From the NCBI RefSeq assembly GCF_900078315.1, contig NZ_FKBS01000017.1, positions 365,649 through 429,648 of the forward strand: a DNA stretch of 64,000 nt. The letters run 5' to 3'. Below are positions 9,464 to 18,736 of this stretch, in pieces. The notes under the pieces were generated by a model, which made no database searches, was not told where the DNA came from, and saw only the letters and a list, made by a program, of their open reading frames with translations. Made by a program: the position numbers and the translations under genes. Each line of letters starts with the position of its first letter. Position 1 is the stretch's first letter. The stretch is from Bordetella ansorpii (GTDB lineage: Bacteria; Pseudomonadota; Gammaproteobacteria; Burkholderiales; Burkholderiaceae_B).

Positions 9464-11145
9464 CTGTACGCCCGACCGACGCCGCAGCCTGCAGGCTGCT
9501 GGAATCCGCCGGCATCCATCCCCTGCTGTCGCGCCTGTGGGCCGCGCGCGGCGTCACGCATCCCGACCAGACCCGCCTGGCCTGGCCCGCGCTGCTGCCG
9601 CCCAGCGGCCTGACGCATTCCGCGCATGCCGCCGGCGTGCTGGCCGACGCCATCCAGCAGAACAAGAAACTGCTGATCGTGGCCGACTACGACTGCGACG
9701 GCGCCACCGCCTGCGCCGTGGGCCTGCGCGCCCTGGCCGCCATGGGCGCCGACGTCGACTTCCTGGTGCCCAACCGCTTCGAAACGGGCTACGGCCTGTC
9801 GCCCGCCGTGATCGAGCTGGCCTGCACGCACCGCTGCGGCAAGCCCGACATCATCATCACGGTGGACAACGGCATCGCCAGCGTGGACGGCGTGGCCGCG
9901 GCCAATGCCGCCGGCATCGGCGTGGTCGTCACCGACCATCACCTGCCGGGCGACACCCTGCCCGACGCGCTGGCCATCGTGAACCCCAACCAGCCCGGTT
10001 GCGGCTTCCCGTCCAAGAACCTGGCCGGCGTGGGCGTCATCTTCTACATGATGCTGGCGCTGCGCGCCGAGCTGCGCCGCCGCGGCGTGTATGCGGCCGA
10101 CGGCGGCCCGCGCCTGGACGCGCTGGCCGACCTGGTGGCGCTGGGCACGGTCGCCGACGTGGTCAAGCTCGATGCCAACAACCGACTGCTGGTCACGCAG
10201 GGCCTGCAGCGCATGCGCGCCGGCCGCATGCAGCCCGGCCTGCGCGCCCTGTTCGCCGTGGCCAGCCGCGAACCGCGCACCGCCAGCGGCTTCGACCTGG
10301 GCTTCGCGCTGGGCCCGCGTATCAACGCCGCCGGTCGCCTGGCCGACATGAGCCTGGGCATCGCCTGCCTGACCACCGACGACGAGGCCGAGGCGCTGGA
10401 CATGGCGCGCCAGCTCGACCAGATCAACCGCGAACGCCGCACCATCGAGGCCGAGATGCGCGACCAGGCGATGGCCGCCATGGCCGATCCCTCGGCCGCG
10501 CCGGGCGCCACCGTCTGCGTGTTCGACCCGGGCTGGCACCAGGGCGTGGTGGGCCTGGTGGCTTCGCGCCTGAAGGAAAAGTTCTGGCGCCCCACCCTGG
10601 CGTTCGCGCCGGCGGGCGACGACGAGATCCGCGGCTCGGGCCGCTCGATTCCCGACGTGCACCTGCGCGACGTGCTGGATCTGGTGTCCAAGCGCCATCC
10701 CAACCTGATCCGCAAGTTCGGCGGCCACGCCATGGCGGCCGGCCTGACGCTGGGCCGCAACGACTTCGCCACCTTCGCTCCCGCCTTCGATGCCGCCGTG
10801 CGCGAACTGACCGGCCGCGACCACTTCGAACCGCTGATCGAGACGGACGGCACGCTGGAATCCGGCTACGCCAACGCCGAAGTCGCGGGTCTGCTGAACC
10901 AGCAGGTCTGGGGCGCGGGCTTCGCGGCCCCGCTGTTCCTGGACGAGTTCACCGTGCGCGCGCAGCGCCTGGTGGGCGAGAAGCACCTGAAGCTGTCGCT
11001 GGAACGCGGCCACCAGCGCTTCGACGCCATCTGGTTCGGGCACGATCAGTCGGTGCCCGAACACGTGCAGGTGGCCTACCGGCTGGAGCAGAACGTGTGG
11101 AACGGCATGGTGTCGGCACAGTTGGTGATCGAGCACGCCGAGTAG
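9445..11145 (+). CDS. recJ: RecJ single-stranded-DNA-specific 5'-3' exonuclease
   Basis: Exonuclease for recombination and mismatch/base-excision repair, about 566 aa. DHH-superfamily motifs are clear: [30 protein letters not shown], the DHHA1 region ([16 protein letters not shown]) and [11 protein letters not shown]. No ATG is suitably placed. I propose the GTG at 9445, which overlaps the end of rpfE by 19 bases and yields a normal family length. A CTG at 9460 is an alternative. The long open frame extending further upstream overlaps rpfE and is not used. Confidence 0.93.
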   Translation: MVSPRLTVRPTDAAACRLLESAGIHPLLSRLWAARGVTHPDQTRLAWPALLPPSGLTHSAHAAGVLADAIQQNKKLLIVADYDCDGATACAVGLRALAAMGADVDFLVPNRFETGYGLSPAVIELACTHRCGKPDIIITVDNGIASVDGVAAANAAGIGVVVTDHHLPGDTLPDALAIVNPNQPGCGFPSKNLAGVGVIFYMMLALRAELRRRGVYAADGGPRLDALADLVALGTVADVVKLDANNRLLVTQGLQRMRAGRMQPGLRALFAVASREPRTASGFDLGFALGPRINAAGRLADMSLGIACLTTDDEAEALDMARQLDQINRERRTIEAEMRDQAMAAMADPSAAPGATVCVFDPGWHQGVVGLVASRLKEKFWRPTLAFAPAGDDEIRGSGRSIPDVHLRDVLDLVSKRHPNLIRKFGGHAMAAGLTLGRNDFATFAPAFDAAVRELTGRDHFEPLIETDGTLESGYANAEVAGLLNQQVWGAGFAAPLFLDEFTVRAQRLVGEKHLKLSLERGHQRFDAIWFGHDQSVPEHVQVAYRLEQNVWNGMVSAQLVIEHAE

Positions 11146-11171
11146 GCCTGCCAATCCAGCCTCACGGACAC

Positions 11172-11195
11172 AAACGCCGCCCCAGGGCGGCGTTT
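11172..11195 (+). terminator. Hairpin after recJ, candidate terminator
   Basis: A GC-rich perfect inverted repeat (AAACGCCGCC / GGCGGCGTTT) about 26 bases after the recJ stop. The T-run is only three bases, so intrinsic termination is possible but not strong. Confidence 0.55.
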
Positions 11196-11350
11196 GCACA
11201 TCCGGGCCGGGCGCCCTGCCTGCTCACCAGCCTGGCCGGCTGCAACACCGCGATCGCCGCCCCCCACACCTACAACCGCCCCCCGAACCGATCTCCCCCC
11301 AGACAAGCTAAAATGCCAGGTTTCGCAGAAAAGTCATATCAAGGATCGCC

Positions 11351-12455
11351 ATGGAAGCCGAACGCCAGAACCAGATCGCCGCCCGCCTCGCCGACTACGC
11401 GCAGCGCGAGCTGGCGTTACGGGGGTATCTTTGACTACGATGCCAAGACTGAACGCCTGCACGTCGTAAACGCCGAGCTCGAAGACCCGGCCGTCTGGAA
11501 CGACCCCAAGCACGCCCAGGACCTGGGCCGTGAAAAGAAATCCCTCGAAGACGTCGTCACCACGCTGACCGAACTGGGCAATGGCGTGGCGGATGCGCGC
11601 GAACTGTTCGAGCTGGCCGCGTCCGACAACGACGACGCCACCCTCGAAGCCATCGAGCAGGACGCCGACGGCTTCCAGGAACGCCTCGAGGGCCTCGAAT
11701 TCCGCCGCATGTTCTCCAACCCGGCCGATCCGCTGAACTGCTTCGTGGACATCCAGGCCGGCGCCGGCGGCACCGAGGCGCAGGATTGGGCTTCCATGCT
11801 GCTGCGCCAGTACCTGAAGTATGCCGAGCGCAAGGGTTTCAAGGCCGAAGTGCTGGAAGAGTCCGAAGGCGAAGTGGCGGGCCTGAAGTCGGCCACCATC
11901 AAGCTCGAGGGCGAGTACGCCTTCGGCTACCTGCGCACCGAGACCGGCGTGCACCGCCTGGTCCGCAAGAGCCCGTTCGACTCCTCCGGCGGCCGCCACA
12001 CCTCGTTCGCCAGCGTGTTCGTCTATCCCGAGATCGACGATTCGTTCGAGATCGAGGTCAACCCCGCCGACCTGCGCGTGGACACCTACCGTGCCAGCGG
12101 CGCGGGCGGCCAGCACATCAACAAGACCGACTCGGCCGTGCGCCTGACGCACATCCCCACCGGCATCGTCGTGCAGTGCCAGAACGACCGTTCGCAGCAC
12201 CGCAACCGCGCCGAGGCCATGCAGATGCTGAAGTCGCGCCTGTACGAGCTGGAAATGCGCAACCGCATGGCCGAACAGCAGAAGCTGGAAGACTCCAAGA
12301 CCGACGTGGGCTGGGGCCACCAGATCCGTTCGTACGTGCTGGACCAGAGCCGTATCAAAGACCTGCGCACCAACGTCGAAATCTCGAACACGCAGAAAGT
12401 GCTGGACGGCGACCTGGATCCCTTCATCCAGGCCAGCCTGAAGCAAGGCGTCTGA
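11351..12455 (+). CDS. prfB: Peptide chain release factor 2, with programmed +1 frameshift
   Basis: RF2 recognises UGA and UAA stop codons. The reading frame opens at ATG 11351 (AAGGA ribosome site) and meets an in-frame TGA at 11432 after 27 codons. The context GGGGGTATCTTTGAC, a Shine-Dalgarno-like run followed by CTT TGA C, is the classic RF2 autoregulatory slippery site. Shifting +1 (11351-11431 joined to 11433-12455) gives 367 aa, the usual RF2 length. The catalytic GGQ is at residues 252-254 within [15 protein letters not shown], and the SPF tripeptide is in [12 protein letters not shown]. Not a pseudogene. Confidence 0.97.
11421..11435 (+). promoter_or_regulatory. prfB programmed frameshift signal
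   Basis: An internal Shine-Dalgarno-like GGGGG is followed by TAT, then the slippery CTT and the in-frame TGA with a downstream C. When RF2 is scarce, slow termination at the UGA lets the ribosome slip +1 and make full-length RF2. Confidence 0.95.
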
Positions 12456-12489
12456 CCTCCCGTTGCCACCCCGATCAGCGAGGCACAGC

Positions 12490-13245
12490 ATGACCGACAC
12501 CATTGCCATCCTTACCGGCGCCTCGCGCGGCCTGGGCGCCGCGCTGGCGCGTGGCCTCGCGCGCCCCGGCGTGCGCCTGGTCACGCTGGCGCGGCGCGAC
12601 GACGCCGAACTGGCCGAATTCGCCCGCGCGCAAGGCGCCGAGCTGCAGCAGGTCAAGGTCGACCTGTCGGACCTGTCCGCCACGCAGCGCACCGCCGACC
12701 AGATCGCGCGCCAGCTCCCGCACGACGCCAGGCGCTACCTGCTGATCAACAACGCCGGCACGGTGCAGCCGGTGTCGCCCTGCGCCGGGCTGACCGACGC
12801 CGCCAGCATCACGCAGGCGTTCAACCTCAACGTCAGCGCCGTCATGCTGCTCACCGCGCGCTTCCTGCAGGCGGTGCGCGGCATGCAGGCCGACCGCCGG
12901 GTGCTCAACATCTCGTCGGGCGCCGGCCGCAATCCCAACGCGGGCTGGGGCGTGTACTGCGCCACCAAGGCCGCGCTGGACATGTACACCCGCGTGCTGA
13001 AGCAGGAACAGGGCGACGACGGCGTGCGCGCCGTCTCGCTGGCCCCCGGCATCGTCGACACCGACATGCAGGAAACCATCCGCGGCAGCGACCCCGCCAG
13101 CTTCCCCGCCCTGGCCAAGTTCCAGGAATTCAAGACCGCCGGCCAACTGGCCTCTCCCGCCGACGTTGCCACGCGCATCCTCGCCTACCTAGACCGCGAC
13201 GACTTCGGCACGACCGAAATCGACGACATCCGCCATTACCGCTGA
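12490..13245 (+). CDS. Short-chain dehydrogenase/reductase (SDR)
   Basis: NAD(P)-dependent oxidoreductase of 251 aa. It has the cofactor motif [19 protein letters not shown], the catalytic Ser in LNISSGAG and the YxxxK pair in [12 protein letters not shown]. Arg in TLARRDD after the second strand suggests an NADPH preference (inference). Overall it resembles the sepiapterin/benzil reductase-like classical SDRs, but the substrate is unknown. It lies between prfB and lysS, 34 and 7 bases from them, so it is probably cotranscribed. The ATG at 12490 is preferred to one nine codons upstream because [11 protein letters not shown] begins the Rossmann fold normally. Confidence 0.9.
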   Translation: MTDTIAILTGASRGLGAALARGLARPGVRLVTLARRDDAELAEFARAQGAELQQVKVDLSDLSATQRTADQIARQLPHDARRYLLINNAGTVQPVSPCAGLTDAASITQAFNLNVSAVMLLTARFLQAVRGMQADRRVLNISSGAGRNPNAGWGVYCATKAALDMYTRVLKQEQGDDGVRAVSLAPGIVDTDMQETIRGSDPASFPALAKFQEFKTAGQLASPADVATRILAYLDRDDFGTTEIDDIRHYR

Positions 13246-13252
13246 ACCCGCC

Positions 13253-14770
13253 ATGACCGACCAAACCGCCGCCCCCGCCCAGGACGAAAACCGCTTGATC
13301 GCCGAACGGCGCGTCAAGCTGGCCAAACTGCGCGAAGCCGGTGTCGCGTACCCGAACGACTTCGTACCCGACGCCCGCGCCGCCGACCTGCACGCCAAAT
13401 ACGACGATCAGGAACAGCCCGCCCTGGAAGAAGCCGCGGTGCAGGTCAAGGTGGCCGGCCGCATGATGCTCAAGCGTGTCATGGGCAAAGCCAGCTTCGC
13501 CACCCTGCAGGACAGCACCGGCCGCATCCAGCTCTACCTGGAACGCGGCACGCTGGGCGAAGACGTCTACGCGGCGTTCAAGCAATGGGACATCGGCGAC
13601 ATCATCGCCATCGAAGGCCGCATCTTCAAGACCAACAAGGGCGAACTGTCGGTGCACGCCACCGCCGCGCGCCTGCTGTCGAAGTCGCTGCGCCCCCTGC
13701 CCGACAAGTTCCACGGCGTGGCCGACCAGGAACTGCGCTACCGCCAGCGCTACGTCGACCTCATCATGACCGACGCCACGCGCCGCACCTTCGAGGCGCG
13801 CAGCAAGGCCATCGGCAGCATCCGCCAGTTCATGCTGGAATCCGGCTTCCTCGAGGTCGAGACCCCCATGCTGCACCCGATCCCGGGCGGCGCGGCGGCC
13901 AAGCCCTTCATCACGCACCACAACGCGCTGGACATGGAAATGTTCCTGCGCATCGCGCCCGAGCTGTACCTGAAGCGCCTGATCGTGGGCGGCTTCGAGC
14001 GCGTGTTCGAAGTCAACCGCAACTTCCGCAACGAAGGCGTCAGCCCGCGCCACAACCCCGAATTCACGATGATGGAGTTCTACGCGGCCTATGCGGACTA
14101 CCGCTGGCTGATGGACTTCACCGAGCAGGTCATCCGCGGCGCGGCCATCGCCGCCACCGGCAGCGCCGTGCTCACCTACCAGGAACGCGAGCTGGACCTG
14201 TCCAAGCCGTTCGACCGCCTGACCATCTGCGAAGCCATCATCAAGTACGCCCCCGGCTACACGCAGGAACAGCTGGACGACATCGCGTTCGTGCGCGCCG
14301 ACCTGAAGAAGCATGGCGCGGACGTCGATGGCCCCGTGCTGTCGCGCGCCGGCCTGGGCGCGCTGCAACTGGCGCTGTTCGAGGAAACGGCCGAGTCCAA
14401 GCTCTGGAACCCGACCTACATCATCGACTACCCGGTCGAGGTCTCGCCGCTGGCGCGCGCCTCCGATACCCGCGAGGGCATCACCGAGCGCTTCGAGCTC
14501 TTCATGACCGGCCGCGAGATCGCCAACGGCTTCTCCGAGCTGAACGATCCCGAAGACCAGGCCGAGCGCTTCCGCTCGCAGGTCGAGGCCAAGGACGCGG
14601 GCGACGAGGAAGCCATGTTCTACGACGCGGACTACATCCGCGCCCTGGAATACGGCATGCCCCCCACGGGCGGTTGCGGCATCGGCATCGACCGCCTGGT
14701 CATGCTGCTGACCGACAGCCCCAGCATCCGCGACGTCATCCTGTTCCCGCACCTGCGCCGCGAAGACTGA
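13253..14770 (+). CDS. lysS: Lysyl-tRNA synthetase, class II
   Basis: Charges tRNA-Lys. The protein is 505 aa, normal for LysS. The N-terminal OB-fold anticodon-binding domain ([23 protein letters not shown]) spans about residues 60-170. The class II core has motif 2 ([20 protein letters not shown]) and motif 3 ([15 protein letters not shown]). The gene follows the SDR by 7 bases. Neighbourhood with prfB is common in proteobacteria. Confidence 0.97.
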   Translation: MTDQTAAPAQDENRLIAERRVKLAKLREAGVAYPNDFVPDARAADLHAKYDDQEQPALEEAAVQVKVAGRMMLKRVMGKASFATLQDSTGRIQLYLERGTLGEDVYAAFKQWDIGDIIAIEGRIFKTNKGELSVHATAARLLSKSLRPLPDKFHGVADQELRYRQRYVDLIMTDATRRTFEARSKAIGSIRQFMLESGFLEVETPMLHPIPGGAAAKPFITHHNALDMEMFLRIAPELYLKRLIVGGFERVFEVNRNFRNEGVSPRHNPEFTMMEFYAAYADYRWLMDFTEQVIRGAAIAATGSAVLTYQERELDLSKPFDRLTICEAIIKYAPGYTQEQLDDIAFVRADLKKHGADVDGPVLSRAGLGALQLALFEETAESKLWNPTYIIDYPVEVSPLARASDTREGITERFELFMTGREIANGFSELNDPEDQAERFRSQVEAKDAGDEEAMFYDADYIRALEYGMPPTGGCGIGIDRLVMLLTDSPSIRDVILFPHLRRED

Positions 14771-14782
14771 GCGGGCCGCGCC

Positions 14783-15076
14783 ATGATCGCCAAGATCCTC
14801 GTCATCGTCGCGTTCCTGGTGCTGCTGATGTATGTGGTGCTGCCCAAGCGCGGCGTGCTGGCGGCGCCCCCCGGCGCCGACCAGCGCACCTACACGGCCT
14901 TGCTGCTGACGGCCGCCGTGATGCTGATTGCATCGCTGTGCTGCGTGGCCTTCTGGCTGGGCCAACTGTCGTCGGACACCGGCCACGAAAACAGCACCCT
15001 GCTGCCCGTGGCCGGCGTGCTGCTGGCCGTCTCGGTGGCCTGCGCGGGCGTGGCATTGCTCAAGCGGCGCCGATAA
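14783..15076 (+). CDS. Small membrane protein, unknown function
   Basis: 97 aa with three predicted hydrophobic helices (about residues 3-21, 38-60 and 75-93) and a basic C-terminus (LKRRR), suggesting an inner-membrane protein with a cytoplasmic tail. It starts 12 bases after lysS on the same strand and is probably the last gene of that transcript. I do not recognise the family. Confidence 0.75.
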   Translation: MIAKILVIVAFLVLLMYVVLPKRGVLAAPPGADQRTYTALLLTAAVMLIASLCCVAFWLGQLSSDTGHENSTLLPVAGVLLAVSVACAGVALLKRRR

Positions 15077-15103
15077 GCTAGCGCGGAAAGCGCGCCCGCC
15101 ACC

Positions 15104-15943
15104 TCAATACCTCACCACCGCCTCGTCACGCGACTCGCGCGCACCCTGTTTCCCGTCGTGTACCGGCGCGTGTGTCAGCCGACGCCCGGGCACCCCGAAC
15201 TGCGCCATCAGTTCTCCATAGGCCGCTTCGGCCAGGCTGCGCGATGCCTCTGCAATCACTTTCGGACGGCTGAACGAGGCGCCGCCAGCGCCCGACACCA
15301 CCTTCACGTCCTGCCCCGAACCGAGCGCGCTGAACGCCGCCTTGACCTCATAGGTGCGCGTATCGATCAGACTGAAGGCTACCGACAGATCCAGCCCCAA
15401 CGCGCGCGCGGCCGCCGTGCCGAACGCCATGCTGCTTTCGTTGAACTGGATGTCGTTCACCGTGCCGAACAGCACATAATCGGCACCCGCGAACTGGCCC
15501 CGCCGGATGCGCGAGATGACATCGAACAGCTTCTCGTCGGGCTTGCCCGGATGCGCCCTGGCCTGCACCAACCGCACTCCGCCTCCTTTCAGGATGGCGC
15601 CTTTCAGGTCGGCGGTGTATTTGCGCAGCTCGCCATGCTCGATGTACGAATACGCCCCCTCGGTCTCGAAATAGCGGCTTTCGGCCTGTGCATTCAGGCG
15701 TTCGCGCGATGAGAACGTGCGCGGCCCCTCGCGCTCGCTGGCGCTGGCCTGCACGCTGCGCTTGTCCGAGGCCGACACCACGCGGAAATATTCGCTGACC
15801 CGCTCTTCGTAGGCCAGGTCGGTCACGGCGATCCGGGGCTCGGCGCCTCGTGCGGACGGCGCCAGCGCCAGGCCGAACGCCAGCGCCGCCGCCATACGGT
15901 GAAGAAAACGGTGCATGTCTTTCTTGTCCATGGAAGTGGCCAT
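15104..15943 (-). CDS. CsgG/curli-secretion-like periplasmic or outer-membrane protein
   Basis: About 279 aa with a signal peptide (MAAALAFGLALAPSARGAEP) and no lipobox cysteine. The mature part begins PRIAVTDLAYEERV and contains RGQFAGADYVLFGTVNDIQF and FSLIDTRTYEVKAAFSALGSGQ. This is the fold signature of the CsgG/LpoB/TolB-N-like lipoprotein group. The start is the ATG overlapping the lpoB-like stop (TGATG). It is last of a four-gene envelope operon. A role in export or envelope assembly is inference from family and context; the lack of a lipid anchor differs from true CsgG. Confidence 0.7.
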   Translation of the reverse strand: MATSMDKKDMHRFLHRMAAALAFGLALAPSARGAEPRIAVTDLAYEERVSEYFRVVSASDKRSVQASASEREGPRTFSSRERLNAQAESRYFETEGAYSYIEHGELRKYTADLKGAILKGGGVRLVQARAHPGKPDEKLFDVISRIRRGQFAGADYVLFGTVNDIQFNESSMAFGTAAARALGLDLSVAFSLIDTRTYEVKAAFSALGSGQDVKVVSGAGGASFSRPKVIAEASRSLAEAAYGELMAQFGVPGRRLTHAPVHDGKQGARESRDEAVVRY

Positions 15944-16542
15944 CAGCGTCGGGTCGTCTTGCGGATTTCTTTCTCGTCCTGCCATTCGATCGTGCCCGCC
16001 GACACGTCGTACAGCTTCAGCGTCATCTTGTAGTACACGTCCTTGATGCCGCGGGTCTGCTTGACGATGGAGCCGATCTCGCCTTCCAGCGTGTACTGCG
16101 CGCCCACCATGTTGCCCATCTTCGCCTTGCCGGGGCCGCGGTACAGGCCGCTCTGGTTCTGGCGCTGCAGCTCTTGCACACCGCCCTCCATCTCGTCCAT
16201 GCTGCGGGTGAAGCGCACCTTGTTGCTCTTGACCAGCTGGGTCTGGATGGTGTTCATGATCGACTTGGTGTCGATGTACTCGCTGGTCTTGTTGCGCACC
16301 GGGGCCAGCGACAGCGCCGGTCGGCCATCGAGCACCGGGCTCTGCAGCAGCGACCCGGTCATCCGCTCGGCGATCATCTGCAGGTCGGTGGAACCGAACT
16401 CGTTGGTCACCGTCTCGACCGCCTTGGCATCGCCGTAGCTCACGCCCGAGGCCGAGTCTACCGTGGGTTGCATGGTCTGGCAGCCGGACAGCGCCAGCAT
16501 CGCCAGGATCGTCGCGCCGCGCGCGTACAGGCTGGAATTCAT
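15943..16542 (-). CDS. LpoB-like lipoprotein (penicillin-binding protein activator family)
   Basis: 199-aa lipoprotein: signal peptide with lipobox LSGC (Cys21), then GVSYGDAKAVETVTNEFGSTDLQMIAERMTGSLL and LSLAPVRNKTSEYIDTKSI. The end is TYKMTL-like (YYKMTLKLYDVSAGTIEWQDEKEIRK). These match the LpoB/COG3417 family; enterobacterial LpoB activates PBP1b at the outer membrane. A GGAG ribosome site lies upstream of the ATG at 16542. Neighbouring YcfL-like and COG3014-like genes mirror arrangements in gammaproteobacteria. Whether it activates a PBP here is unknown. Confidence 0.83.
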   Translation of the reverse strand: MNSSLYARGATILAMLALSGCQTMQPTVDSASGVSYGDAKAVETVTNEFGSTDLQMIAERMTGSLLQSPVLDGRPALSLAPVRNKTSEYIDTKSIMNTIQTQLVKSNKVRFTRSMDEMEGGVQELQRQNQSGLYRGPGKAKMGNMVGAQYTLEGEIGSIVKQTRGIKDVYYKMTLKLYDVSAGTIEWQDEKEIRKTTRR

Positions 16543-16604
16543 GAATGCTCCATCTATGTTGAAAACTGATGCAACGTGCCGCGCGGCACGTCGCCCCGCG
16601 TCCG

Positions 16605-17018
16605 TCATGGCGACTCCGCGCTCATCTCGATGCGGAAATCGACGGCCTGCGGCCCGCCGGCCACGCCGGTCACGTACCGGTTCTGCAGACCCAGGAACGT
16701 CAGCGGCTTCCACGCCTGCTCGTCGCCCTGCTGCATGCCGTCGGCATCGAGCCAGCGGAAGCGGAAATAGAGCTGCGCGTTGCTGTGGCGGGTGTTGAGG
16801 ATCTCGGCCTGCACGACCATCACGTCGTTGCGCCGCTGAGAGCGCAGGCTTTCTACCCGCAGGCCGCGGACCGAATCGCGCACCATCAGCTTGGCCGCGA
16901 TACCGGCCGACGCGGCATGGGAAGGCGCCTCCATGGCCTGGGCTGCCGCAGGCGGCGGACACGCCAGCAGACTCGCCGCCATCACTATGCCGGCGGCGGA
17001 CAACAATATCTTCTTCAT
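16605..17018 (-). CDS. YcfL-like lipoprotein (DUF1425)
   Basis: 137 aa. Signal peptide with lipobox LLAC (Cys20) and a Pro/Ala-rich spacer. The mature domain contains LRVESLRSQRRNDVMVVQAEILN, YFRFRWLDADGMQQGDEQAWKPL and FLGLQNRYVTGVA, which match the DUF1425/YcfL family. In E. coli ycfL is directly next to lpoB, as here. Start chosen at the ATG giving MKKILLSAAG; the longer open frame overlaps the upstream gene. Function is not known. Confidence 0.82.
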   Translation of the reverse strand: MKKILLSAAGIVMAASLLACPPPAAAQAMEAPSHAASAGIAAKLMVRDSVRGLRVESLRSQRRNDVMVVQAEILNTRHSNAQLYFRFRWLDADGMQQGDEQAWKPLTFLGLQNRYVTGVAGGPQAVDFRIEMSAESP

Positions 17019-17044
17019 CGGGTGGCTCCAGCGGAACACGGACA

Positions 17045-18568
17045 TCATTGCAACGACGCGGACCGGGCCGCTTTCCTGGCCCGCGGCGCCTTTTTGGCAG
17101 GCGACGCTTCGTCGGCCGTCGGCGGCTTCGCCTGCAGGCTGGCCAGGTCGCCGAAATGGCCGGCCCTGCCGTAATAGGCGACCGCCGGAAACGCCCGCAC
17201 GGGAACGACCATGTGGCGACCGCTCACCTTGATCTGCTGCGCGGGCTGCAGCGTGCCCGGCAGCGCGAGCTCGTAGTCGCCCGGCTTGAAGAAACCACGC
17301 GCCACATACACGCGGCCCGGCAGCGAGCGCCACATCCGATCATCAGCCGGCGGCTCGGCCACCGCGGCCACGATGTTGCCCAGCAGGCCGGCCAGCGGCC
17401 CCATCTCGCGGTTCACCACTGCCTGCGCGGCGGCCTTGGCAACCATGCGCACTGCGGCGCGCGCCTGCATGCCGGGCAGGTCATCCTTCAAAGCGCGGCG
17501 CGCCATCACATTGAAATCCGCGACAAGGCCGGCCTGCAGCTCGGTCTCGCCGATGCGTATCGAGCCAATCTCGGGCACGTCGACGGTCGGCTCGATCACG
17601 GGATACGATATGCCGACCGTGATCAGCCCGCCTGGAGTCGGCACGGGAAACATGAACCGGCGGGATTGGCGCGCAGGCGCGTGGCCGGCCTCGATCACGA
17701 ACAGCACGTCGGTGGCGCCATCGCGGAGCTGCTCGCCGGGCCGGCCGTCCAGGCCCGCCAGGGCCGACTCCAGCACCGGCGTGCCCGGCCGCAGCTCGAG
17801 CGCGGTGCGATAGCCCGGTGCGGCCAGGCCAGGCTCGTTCAACGCCTCATAGACGAAACCGGAAAGATAGTGGCTCAGCGCGTTCTGGTAGCCGTTCATC
17901 AGCGCCAGAACCTCGGGATCTTCCAGGGTTTCAATGGGATACCCCTTCAGTTCCGTGCTCTGCACCTGAGCGCCTTTTTCCTTCGCCTCCTCCTCGGCGG
18001 CGAGCGTCAGGCGGCTGCGGTACTCGGCGATGATCGCCTCGCGCTCGTGGGTGCGCTTGATGTCCACCCGGGCGTTCTCCAGGTCGCCGGCCGACAGGCG
18101 GTTCAACGCCATCACCGTGGTCAGCATGACTTTCTCGTAGTCCTGCACCTCGTATTCGCGGCTGCCGTCGCCCATCAGCGTGGCGCCCGCCTGGCGCAGG
18201 ACCTCGGTAGTGGCGCCGCGCGCGGCATCCTCCCAGGTCTTGACCGCGGCGTCGGCGATTCCCAGCGCAGCCAGGCTTTGGTCCGGGCTGGACGCCATGC
18301 GCAGCAGTTCGCCCTTTTCCAGGTTCAGCAGCACGTCGTTGGCGTTCTCGCCCTGCAACTGGGCGTCCACGTGAGCCAGTGCCTGCGGCAGACGGCCCTG
18401 CTGGGCGTCGTCCATGCTCTGGCCGACCTTGCTCTGGTGCGTCGCGGCGCATCCAGCCAGAAATGAAATCAATCCAAATAATGCAAATATTCTCGTTTGA
18501 AACAATACGGCACGTATTGAATGGACCTCTCGGTCCCGCGACAGAAGGCCACCCTTAGTGTTGCTCAT
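17045..18568 (-). CDS. Large lipoprotein of COG3014 type, tetratricopeptide-like
   Basis: First gene of the envelope operon, 507 aa from the ATG at 18568. A long N-region precedes a lipobox LAGC at Cys40. The mature part is helix-rich and TPR-like (QGRLPQALAHVDAQL, LLNLEKGELLRMA, YEVQDYEKVMLTTVMALNRLSAGDLENARVDIKRTHERE). It then becomes beta-rich (PVIEPTVDVPEIGSIRIGE) and ends in a Lys/Arg/Ala-rich tail. The QDYEKV and ENARVDIKRTHERE region is the hallmark of COG3014 lipoproteins found beside LpoB/YcfL homologues. Function unknown; outer-membrane anchoring is inferred. Confidence 0.78.
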   Translation of the reverse strand: MSNTKGGLLSRDREVHSIRAVLFQTRIFALFGLISFLAGCAATHQSKVGQSMDDAQQGRLPQALAHVDAQLQGENANDVLLNLEKGELLRMASSPDQSLAALGIADAAVKTWEDAARGATTEVLRQAGATLMGDGSREYEVQDYEKVMLTTVMALNRLSAGDLENARVDIKRTHEREAIIAEYRSRLTLAAEEEAKEKGAQVQSTELKGYPIETLEDPEVLALMNGYQNALSHYLSGFVYEALNEPGLAAPGYRTALELRPGTPVLESALAGLDGRPGEQLRDGATDVLFVIEAGHAPARQSRRFMFPVPTPGGLITVGISYPVIEPTVDVPEIGSIRIGETELQAGLVADFNVMARRALKDDLPGMQARAAVRMVAKAAAQAVVNREMGPLAGLLGNIVAAVAEPPADDRMWRSLPGRVYVARGFFKPGDYELALPGTLQPAQQIKVSGRHMVVPVRAFPAVAYYGRAGHFGDLASLQAKPPTADEASPAKKAPRARKAARSASLQ

Positions 18569-18736
18569 CGCACTTTCCCCAGTGATCTCAGGAGGTTGCA
18601 AGTCTCTTGATTGCGGCGGGGTGGGTCATCCTCCGAATGGGTGATATGCTTTTGTCTTCAGCGCAAGGAAAGGTTTTTTTCTTTTGGTTTCATAATTCCG
18701 GGACGGCTTGTCCGCTCCCCGCATGGACCGGACACC

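Noticed and set aside
8875-11199. Long minus-strand open frame across recJ
   Set aside because: Antisense shadow of recJ, which has complete DHH motifs.
11432-11434. Premature stop making prfB a pseudogene
   Set aside because: It is the known regulatory UGA of RF2, with the SD-like run and CTT slippery codon in place.
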